From Roseobacter sp. (GTDB lineage: Bacteria; Pseudomonadota; Alphaproteobacteria; Rhodobacterales; Rhodobacteraceae): a DNA stretch of 12,433 nt. Shown here piece by piece: positions 7,381 to 12,433 of this stretch; position 1 is the first letter of the stretch; every line of letters begins with the position of its first letter. Where the stretch lies: contig JAGXHB010000214.1 of the NCBI GenBank assembly GCA_024636425.1, positions 1 to 12,433 on the forward strand, written 5' to 3'. The notes under the pieces were generated by a model, which worked only from the letters and a program-made list of their open reading frames with translations, made no database searches and had not been told where the DNA came from. Both the position numbers and the translations under genes were made by a program.

Positions 7381-7881
7381 ATGTTCGGACGGGTTTACCG
7401 TGGATTTCTTTATGCGATGGCGGGCATCGCCGGGGCCATGCTGGTCTGGCTGATGGTCTCGGTCATCGTGTCGGTGGTCATGCGCAATGCGGGGCTGCAA
7501 CCCTTTGCATGGCTGTTTACCTCGTCGGAATATGCAATCCTCTACATGACAATGCTTGGCGCTCCTTGGCTCGTTCGCGAAAAGGGGCACGTTCATATCG
7601 AATTGGTGACAGCAGCTTTGCCGACAAGGGCACGCCGACTGGTCAGCCGGATCGTCGCGGCAACCTGCGTGCTGGTCAGTGTGATCCTTGCCTGGAAAGG
7701 CGCAGAGATGTTCCTGACGAATATCGCCCGAAACGATCTGGATGTGCGCGCCTACTACTTCCCGAAATGGATGCTTTCCATCGCCTTCCCGATCAGCTTT
7801 GGCCTCATGGCGATTGAATTTTCACGCTTCGTGTTCGGTGATGACCTGATGCACTCCGGCGAAGCTGGGATACACGAATAA
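7381..7881 (+). CDS. dctQ: TRAP transporter small membrane subunit (DctQ)
   Basis: The 166-residue membrane protein has four predicted transmembrane helices at about residues 10-34, 45-65, 86-106 and 128-151. The DctQ-like core is SEYAILYMTMLGAPWLVREKGHVHIELV, given here as SEYAILYMTMLGAPWLVREK then GHVHIELV. It is the small integral subunit that joins the receptor and DctM in the sodium-driven TRAP transporter. An AGAAAGG (7366-7372) precedes the ATG by eight bases. The stop and the dctM start share one base (TAATG, 7879-7883), so the two are coupled. The sequence of this subunit is poorly conserved in general; context settles the call. Confidence 0.9.
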   Translation: MFGRVYRGFLYAMAGIAGAMLVWLMVSVIVSVVMRNAGLQPFAWLFTSSEYAILYMTMLGAPWLVREKGHVHIELVTAALPTRARRLVSRIVAATCVLVSVILAWKGAEMFLTNIARNDLDVRAYYFPKWMLSIAFPISFGLMAIEFSRFVFGDDLMHSGEAGIHE

Positions 7882-9188
7882 TGGAGTGGTATGAATCTCT
7901 GGCCCTGCTTTTGGGGTCGATCCTGTTTTTGATGGCCATCGGCATGCCGGTGGCGCTGGCCTTCCTTGCTGCCAACATCGTGGGTGCGTGGTTCTTCATG
8001 GGCGGTGGACCGGGCGTGTCGCTGCTGCTCGACAACGGTTTTGGCGGACTTACGAACTATGCGCTTGTGCCGATCCCGCTGTTCCTGCTGATGGGCGAGA
8101 TCTTCTTTCACACCGGGCTGGGCGCGCGCATGTTCAATGCGATCGACCGGCTGCTGGGCAAGTTGCCGGGCCGACTGTCCTATGTGACCGTGCTGGGCGG
8201 CACTGCGTTTTCCACGCTCTCGGGCTCTTCCATGGGATCAACCGCGCTGCTGGGCAGCCTAATGGTGCCCGAGATGACCGCGCGGGGCTACAAAAAGCAC
8301 ATGTCGATTGGGCCGATCCTAGGCACGGGTGGCCTTGCCATCATCATTCCGCCGTCCGCTTTGGCGGTGCTGCTGGCAACGCTGGCACGCATCGATGTGG
8401 GCGCCTTGTTGCTGGCAGGTATCGTGCCTGGGCTGATCCTTGCAGGCTTCTACATGGCGACGATCTGGGTGCAGACCCGCATCGACCCGGATGCAGCCCC
8501 GGCCTACGAGGTTGAATTGCTGAGCTTGGGCCAGAAGATGCGCCTCTTGCTTGGTGACGTTTTGCCGATGCTTTCGGTCATGGTGCTGATCGTAATCGGT
8601 ATGGTGGCAGGGCTTATCACCCCGTCCGAAGCTGCGGCATTCGGAGCACTGGGCGTACTGATCCTCGCGGTTCTGTTCCGTTGCCTGACATGGGAGGCGA
8701 TGAAGAAGTCGGTTATCGGAGCCCTTCGTGTCACGCTGATGGCCTATCTGATCGTGTTCGGCTCCGCGACCTTCAGCCAGCTTCTGGCGTTTTCCGGTGC
8801 GTCGAGCGGACTGATCCGCTGGGCGACGTCCTACGACCTTGCCCCGGTTGCGATGCTGTTGGTGATGTTTGGCGTGCTGTTGCTGCTGGGCATGTTCATG
8901 GAGCAGATCTCGATGATGCTGCTGACCGTGCCGATATTTTTTCCTCTGGCCGCTTCGCTGGGCTTCGATCCCATCTGGTTCGGGATCATCATCCTTCTGG
9001 CGCTGGAGATCAGTTTCACCACGCCGCCCTTTGGATTGCTTCTATTCGTGATGAAAGGTGTCTCTCCCAAGGGCACGACGATGCGAGAGATATATCTTTC
9101 GGCGTTCCCCTATATGGGCTGCGCGATGCTGCTGGTGATCTTGCTGATCATCTTCCCCGATTTGGCCCTGTGGCTGACGAGGCTGTGA
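7881..9188 (+). CDS. dctM: TRAP transporter large permease (DctM)
   Basis: The 435-residue, highly hydrophobic protein has the usual DctM length and about 12 membrane segments. Recognisable family blocks are the opening FLMAIGMPVALAFLAANIVG, the first gating region FSTLSGSSMGSTALLGSLMV followed by PEMTARGYKKHMSIGPILGTGGLAIIIPPS (an IPPS hairpin motif), the second repeat with PSEAAAFGALGV, and the C-terminal ISFTTPPFGLLLFVMKGV. It is the ion-coupled translocation channel of the TRAP system. It starts on the last base of the dctQ stop. It ends the rightward catabolic operon; a short hairpin at 9225-9240 follows 36 bp later. Confidence 0.95.
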   Translation: MEWYESLALLLGSILFLMAIGMPVALAFLAANIVGAWFFMGGGPGVSLLLDNGFGGLTNYALVPIPLFLLMGEIFFHTGLGARMFNAIDRLLGKLPGRLSYVTVLGGTAFSTLSGSSMGSTALLGSLMVPEMTARGYKKHMSIGPILGTGGLAIIIPPSALAVLLATLARIDVGALLLAGIVPGLILAGFYMATIWVQTRIDPDAAPAYEVELLSLGQKMRLLLGDVLPMLSVMVLIVIGMVAGLITPSEAAAFGALGVLILAVLFRCLTWEAMKKSVIGALRVTLMAYLIVFGSATFSQLLAFSGASSGLIRWATSYDLAPVAMLLVMFGVLLLLGMFMEQISMMLLTVPIFFPLAASLGFDPIWFGIIILLALEISFTTPPFGLLLFVMKGVSPKGTTMREIYLSAFPYMGCAMLLVILLIIFPDLALWLTRL

Positions 9189-9224
9189 CGCGGGTATATC
9201 TAAAAGGGCGGCTGGCAGGTTCAG

Positions 9225-9240
9225 GCTGCCGCTCGGCAGC
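9225..9240 (+). terminator. Weak hairpin after dctM
   Basis: GCTGCC (9225-9230) and GGCAGC (9235-9240) form a 6-bp stem with a GCTC loop, followed by only three T residues. It is the best-placed candidate for ending the gntR-leuCD-dctPQM transcript, but the short T-tract makes intrinsic termination uncertain. Confidence 0.4.
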
Positions 9241-9326
9241 TTTGCGCAACGGTTGTCGGGCGGACGACGAGCGGCATCGACATAGCGCGCGGTCGTATTT
9301 GGAAGATATGTAATCCATATAGTCCT

Positions 9327-9370
9327 TGGTGCCGCTGATAGGCATTGAACCTAAGACCCATCATTACGAA
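9327..9370 (-). pseudogene. 3' half of a tRNA-Thr(CGU)-like gene: probable att site
   Basis: Read on the minus strand from 9370 to 9327, this is an anticodon loop TTCGTAA (anticodon CGT), the 3' anticodon stem TGATG, variable loop GGTC, T-arm TTAGG-TTCAATG-CCTAT, acceptor strand CAGCGGC, discriminator A and CCA. Upstream on that strand the 5' anticodon stem should read CATCA but reads CAAAA, and no D-arm or 5' acceptor strand is present, so the gene is only a 3' half. One T-stem pair is lost (T-T). Anticodon loop to CCA is the classical target and duplicated core of tyrosine integrases. It is therefore read as the distal attachment-site copy left by an integrated element. The tRNA-Thr identity rests on the anticodon and on my recollection of AGCGGCACCA-ended tRNA-Thr genes. 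Confidence 0.65.
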
Positions 9371-9500
9371 TTTTGCCGTCCATGTGTTGGACGTGACCGG
9401 ACCAAGCCATTCAAAGACGTACAACTCATCATGATCACTTGACTAATTCTCGCCTCCATCTTGGATGGTGTTGGACTACGCAAGAGAACGTTTGACGTAC

Positions 9501-9527
9501 ATCCCCTACTAATCCCCTACTAGTAGG
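9501..9527. repeat. Tandem 11-bp repeat ending in a 12-bp palindrome
   Basis: ATCCCCTACTA occurs twice in perfect tandem (9501-9511 and 9512-9522). The second copy runs into the perfect palindrome CCTACTAGTAGG (9516-9527), so the core CCTACT is also present in inverted orientation. Such clustered short direct and inverted sites, about 130 bp from an attachment core, resemble arm-type binding sites of a tyrosine integrase or excisionase. A regulator operator is the alternative. Confidence 0.5.
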
Positions 9528-9930
9528 TATCGCCGCGTCTAAAACACCGCCGCCTCTTTCGGATGTTTGGAAACCGGAGTCGGCTGGCTAACACAAAAGG
9601 TTAGCTGCGGCTTGCCAGGTTGGTTGGGGCAGGGCCAGCAAACCCAACAAACCGGCCAAACCCGGCACACCCCACCCCGAGCACGGGCTTACTCAGCCCA
9701 GGCCGACTGCGCGCTCCCGGCCCGCCCTCTCTCATAGGTCATGGTGGACTCTTTAGGTTGAGGCAGCTTGATTGGCGTTGCTGATCGAGGTTTTACGTTT
9801 AAAAACATGCAGCAATGACTTGGTTGAGCCAATTTTGCCTACCGCACATCTCGAATGGCCTTGTTTTTCCTACTTTGAGCAAATTACGCACTACGTAACT
9901 AACGAATTCGACCTGAATTAGGCTGATGAT

Positions 9931-11145
9931 ATGCTTAAACTACTTGCCTCAATGGTCACTTTGTTGGCTTTAGTCTCGTCAGCCACCGCTGAGGATTTTA
10001 CCCGCTTCGATGTCTTCCCAGTTCCAATGGACGCAGAGGATGCTCGTGAGCCATCCCTATACGCCATGCAGGACGGGCGCCTTCTAATGAGCTGGGTTGA
10101 AGGGTCAGGGGCCAGCACCGCCGTAAAGGTCGCGATCTTGGCAAATGGCACCTGGGGGACACCTAACACGGTAACAGCAGCACGAGACATCTTCGTAAAC
10201 TGGGCTGATTTTGCTTCTGTCTCAGCGTTTAAAGACGGAACCTTAATTGCACACTGGCTGCAAACTTCTGCTCATTCAACTTATGACTACGATGTGCGCA
10301 TTACGCTGTCGCAAGATGATGGCGAGACTTGGAGCGCACCGTTCGCACCGCACGGTGATGGAACGCAGACGCAACATGGGTTTGTTACGCTGATGCCTTT
10401 GGACAACGAGGTGGTGGCCGTATGGTTGGATGGGCGCGCCTACGGCAAAAATCTTGCAGATGATCGGGCGATTCCGGACCATATGCAGCTTCGTGCGGCT
10501 TTCATATCCTCGGATGGAACAGCAACGGCTGATACTGCACTGGACTTCGCGACTTGTTCCTGTTGTCAAACTGCGGCAGCTAACTCCAATGAAACGTTGC
10601 TTGTTGCCTATCGCGACCGCAGCAAAGCCGAAATCCGAGATATCTCTATTGTCAGACTGAGTGACGGGCATTGGTCTGAGCCAGCGTCTGTGCACGAGGA
10701 TGGCTGGGAACTATCTGGCTGTCCGGTTAATGGACCCGCAATCGCAGCACACGACCGGAGCGTTGTCGTGGCCTGGTTCACGGCTGCAAACGACATTCCT
10801 GCTGTCAATATTGCGTTTTCTGAGGATTCCGGGGTCAGCTTCGGTGATGCTGTTCGTATTGACCGTGGAGCGCCTCTTGGACGTGTCGACACGCTGATGC
10901 TTGAAGATGGATCAGCCCTGGTTTCCTGGGTCGAATGGGATGGACCCAATGAAATCATATTGATTTGCCGTGTAACCACAGATGGTTGCACAGGTTCACA
11001 ACGTTTGGCCGTAAACATCGAGGGCAGTTCGGTAAATTTTCCGCAAATGGCAGCAACGACTGAAGACATCTACATCGCATGGACGCAGCCGCTCCCTGAT
11101 GGAACCGACACCATCCGCATGGTTCGGTCAGCTTGGCAACATTAG
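9931..11145 (+). CDS. Secreted BNR/Asp-box (sialidase-fold) beta-propeller protein
   Basis: The 404-residue protein starts with a signal peptide (MLK, hydrophobic LLASMVTLLALVSSATA, probable cleavage after residue 20 before EDF). Two Asp-box-like motifs, SQDDGETW (127-134) and SEDSGVSF (297-304), and repeated short strands of the form VVAVWLDGR, LLVAYRDR, VVVAWFTAAND and ALVSWVEWDG indicate a six-bladed sialidase-type propeller. A cysteine cluster CSCC (C209, C211, C212) and C263 in LSGCPVNGPA stand out, plus C346 and C353. I do not see a clear sialidase FRIP motif or enough evidence for glycosidase activity, so it is better called a BNR-repeat protein of unknown function; the cysteines suggest metal binding or disulfides in the periplasm. 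Base composition is lower in GC than the genes to the left. The ribosome binding site is weak; the signal peptide decides the start. Confidence 0.8.
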   Translation: MLKLLASMVTLLALVSSATAEDFTRFDVFPVPMDAEDAREPSLYAMQDGRLLMSWVEGSGASTAVKVAILANGTWGTPNTVTAARDIFVNWADFASVSAFKDGTLIAHWLQTSAHSTYDYDVRITLSQDDGETWSAPFAPHGDGTQTQHGFVTLMPLDNEVVAVWLDGRAYGKNLADDRAIPDHMQLRAAFISSDGTATADTALDFATCSCCQTAAANSNETLLVAYRDRSKAEIRDISIVRLSDGHWSEPASVHEDGWELSGCPVNGPAIAAHDRSVVVAWFTAANDIPAVNIAFSEDSGVSFGDAVRIDRGAPLGRVDTLMLEDGSALVSWVEWDGPNEIILICRVTTDGCTGSQRLAVNIEGSSVNFPQMAATTEDIYIAWTQPLPDGTDTIRMVRSAWQH

Positions 11146-11235
11146 GATTGGTGGTAAAGCTGCTTGGCTTTGGATCATCCTTGTGTGTTTCTAGGCAGCG
11201 CTCGGTACGTTGCGAAAAAAAATATGGAGTAAGGC

Positions 11236-12162
11236 TTGATTAGAGAGATCGAACTCGTTGGAGGCGCAAGATGGCTCGATCTTGTTTCGCCGACTTCGGA
11301 GGAAGAGGCCAATGTAGAGGACAACCTAGGCATTGACGTACCAACTCAAGAAGACATTGCAAAAAATGAGCCGTCCAGCCGGTTCTATCGCGAGGACGGT
11401 GCCACGTTCATGGCGGCGCAGATCGTGGTGCATAGTGAGACGCAGCTGCCTCAGACAAGCAGCGTTGCCGTAATTCTTAAGCACGACACCCTCGTCACCG
11501 TCAGGTATGAAAACAGCCGGGCGTTCGATTTGTGTTTTTCAGAGATCCAGCGCTCTGAAAGCAAACCGACGAGCACAAGCGCTTTGATCGGCCTGATCGA
11601 GGCACTGGTGGACCGCACCGCGGAGTTGCTGGAAGGTGCCGCGAACGCAGCTGACGACATGGCATTGTCCTCCGTTCCTTTGGAAGAAGAAGCTTCGAAA
11701 CGCCGTACCGTGGCTGAACTTGAGACAGTGCTTGCCGAGGTCCAGAGGCTTCATCGCCGCGTCGCGAAAGTCCGTGAAAGTCTCGTGTCCCTCGGTCGAA
11801 TGACCGGGTACCTACTCAACCAGTCCGAGTTTGAAGACCCTGAATTCCGTGAGCGCGCGCAAAGCATGAGTCGCGACATCATGTCTGTCACGGATCATGC
11901 GACATTTGTCGCACAGAACATCCAGTTTGTTCTCGACACGCTGCTTGGCGTCATAAGCGTGGAGCAAAACGCCGTCGTGAAGTTCTTCTCCATCGTAGCG
12001 GTCGTTCTCTTGCCGCCGACACTGATCGCTGCGATCTACGGCATGAACTTCGAGACCATGCCAGAGCTTACCTGGACCTGGGGCTATCCGGCTGCACTTG
12101 CAGCTATGCTGGCTTCAGCGGTGTTGCCTTATCTCTGGTGCCGGAAGCGCGGCTGGTTGTGA
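11236..12162 (+). CDS. corA: CorA-family divalent-cation channel, TTG start
   Basis: The 308-residue protein has the CorA layout: a soluble N-terminal alpha/beta domain opening with ARWLDLVSPTSEEE, a long helical region (about 115-250, including AELETVLAEVQRLHRRVAKV), then two C-terminal transmembrane helices (about 249-268 and 283-302) separated by the signature YGMN (GMN at 269-271) and loop FETMPEL. By family it forms a pentameric inner-membrane channel for Mg2+, Co2+ or Ni2+, or for Zn2+ in ZntB-like members. The start is TTG at 11236, with GGAG at 11226-11229 six bases upstream; the nearby ATG at 11224 reads ATG GAG TAA and is not usable. It stands 90 bp after the BNR gene with no clear terminator between, so it could be co-transcribed. 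Confidence 0.9.
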   Translation: MIREIELVGGARWLDLVSPTSEEEANVEDNLGIDVPTQEDIAKNEPSSRFYREDGATFMAAQIVVHSETQLPQTSSVAVILKHDTLVTVRYENSRAFDLCFSEIQRSESKPTSTSALIGLIEALVDRTAELLEGAANAADDMALSSVPLEEEASKRRTVAELETVLAEVQRLHRRVAKVRESLVSLGRMTGYLLNQSEFEDPEFRERAQSMSRDIMSVTDHATFVAQNIQFVLDTLLGVISVEQNAVVKFFSIVAVVLLPPTLIAAIYGMNFETMPELTWTWGYPAALAAMLASAVLPYLWCRKRGWL

Positions 12163-12269
12163 AGCCGCAAGGGTTAGCCCGCAATTGCGCCTGTGGGACT
12201 GCAGCGATTTCTGGCGCTCCTAGAGCGTAGTGTTTGGCGGTCGCGATGCCGCGTCCCTGACCGACCGAG

Positions 12270-12298
12270 AAAAAAATTGGCGTCCCGCTTCGGGCGGA
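12270..12298 (-). terminator. Possible terminator of the leftward gene at the right edge
   Basis: On the minus strand, TCCGC (12298-12294) can pair with GCGGG (12288-12284; one T-G pair) around a CCGAA loop, and seven T residues follow at 12276-12270. The seven-base gap between stem and T-tract makes it an imperfect intrinsic terminator. It lies just 3' of the stop at 12302, between convergent genes. Confidence 0.4.
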
Positions 12299-12301
12299 TC
12301 G

Positions 12302-12433
12302 TTATTCCATTACATAGCCGAGCGCCCGATAGCCTGTCCGCCGCTTGGCGGCCATTCTGGCAAGTACTGGCACTGAACTGTCGATATAGTCGACCACCAG
12401 CACGTCCTTCTTTTCGTCATGCTGCCGATGTAA
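12302..12433 (-). CDS. C-terminal end of a DEAD/DEAH-type helicase or restriction-subunit-like protein (partial)
   Basis: The last 43 codons of a leftward gene run from the window edge to a TAA at 12304-12302. The peptide reads LHRQHDEKKDVLVVDYIDSS followed by VPVLARMAAKRRTGYRALGY and VME. From memory, this DYxDxxVPVLARMxxKRxxGYxAxGY ending is typical of superfamily II helicases annotated as DEAD/DEAH-box helicase or restriction-endonuclease R-type proteins. Such proteins are frequent in genomic islands and in defence loci. The catalytic motifs lie outside the window, so activity cannot be judged. The gene converges on corA, 139 bp away. Confidence 0.6.
   Translation of the reverse strand, partial: LHRQHDEKKDVLVVDYIDSSVPVLARMAAKRRTGYRALGYVME

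Larger units (their letters stand above)
9189..9930. other. Gene-free 742-bp junction region
   Basis: No convincing coding sequence is visible on either strand; the small open frames lack ribosome binding sites and recognisable protein content. The region holds the dctM hairpin, an AT-rich inverted repeat ATATG-TAATC-CATAT (9306-9320), the tRNA-Thr 3' fragment (9327-9370), CCATC-TTG-GATGG (9456-9468), the tandem repeat at 9501-9522, GCTAAC-N7-GTTAGC (9587-9605), GGGCT-TACTC-AGCCC (9685-9699) and a C-rich stretch at about 9630-9725. From about 9730 it becomes AT-richer and presumably holds the promoter of the gene at 9931, but I see no clear -35/-10 pair. Confidence 0.6.

Noticed and set aside
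5863..7596. 577-codon open frame on the minus strand
   Set aside because: It lies antisense across leuD, dctP and dctQ, all of which are clear family members. Its protein has no recognisable domain and it is typical of GC-rich antisense frames.
9327..9400. Complete functional tRNA gene
   Set aside because: Only the 3' half is present. No D-arm, 5' acceptor strand or pairing 5' anticodon stem is found, and one T-stem pair is lost.
9148..9424. Small minus-strand open frames over the tRNA fragment
   Set aside because: They read through the tRNA-like segment, lack ribosome binding sites and have no recognisable protein content.
9630..9725. C-rich repetitive-looking stretch as a CRISPR or structured RNA
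   Set aside because: There are no regularly spaced identical repeats and no consistent long stem; it looks like composition bias only.
11195..11222. Hairpin GCAGCG-N7-CGTTGC followed by eight A as a terminator after the BNR gene
   Set aside because: For rightward transcription the stem would need a T-tract, not an A-tract; on the other strand the T-tract precedes the stem, so it fits neither direction.
12215..12227. CGCTC-CTA-GAGCG hairpin after corA as terminator
   Set aside because: The stem is short, with no T-tract downstream on the plus strand.

Overview
The window reads as high-GC alphaproteobacterial chromosome, most likely Rhodobacterales (Roseobacter-type). The grounds are a GC-rich TRAP-transporter operon, hydantoinase/oxoprolinase genes, a GntR/HutC regulator and a tRNA-Thr(CGU)-like 3' fragment ending in AGCGGCACCA. 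The assignment is by impression of gene content and base composition, not by a search.

Left part (1-9188): a divergent, tightly packed catabolic locus around a 141-bp control region (3297-3437). Leftward run a tautomerase-SnoaL fusion, hyuB and hyuA (cut by the window edge), joined by 4-base ATGA overlaps. Rightward run a GntR/HutC regulator, a LeuC-like and a LeuD-like hydro-lyase pair (also ATGA-coupled), then a complete TRAP transporter (DctP, DctQ, DctM). The control region carries a perfect 9-bp inverted repeat that is a likely operator. The layout suggests import of an organic acid or a small cyclic amide/imide-type compound, ATP-dependent ring opening or carboxylation by HyuAB, tautomerisation, and hydration/dehydration by the [4Fe-4S] LeuCD-type enzyme. 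The substrate cannot be read from the sequence. A maleate-, citraconate- or dimethylmalate-type diacid is only a hypothesis.

Middle (9189-9930): 742 bp without a credible gene. At 9327-9370, on the minus strand, lies what looks like the 3' half of a tRNA-Thr gene (anticodon loop to CCA) with no 5' half. This is the usual scar of a tyrosine-recombinase element inserted in a tRNA gene. The geometry predicts that chromosome resumes on the left, and that acquired DNA extends right to an intact tRNA-Thr beyond the window. A tandem 11-bp repeat with a palindrome (9501-9527) and several small inverted repeats follow.

Right part (9931-12433): visibly less GC-rich DNA with a secreted BNR/Asp-box beta-propeller protein carrying a CSCC cluster, a CorA-family divalent-cation channel starting at TTG, and, at the edge on the minus strand, the last 43 residues of what looks like a DEAD/DEAH-type helicase or restriction-subunit protein. 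The change of base composition and gene type at the tRNA scar supports a genomic-island boundary.
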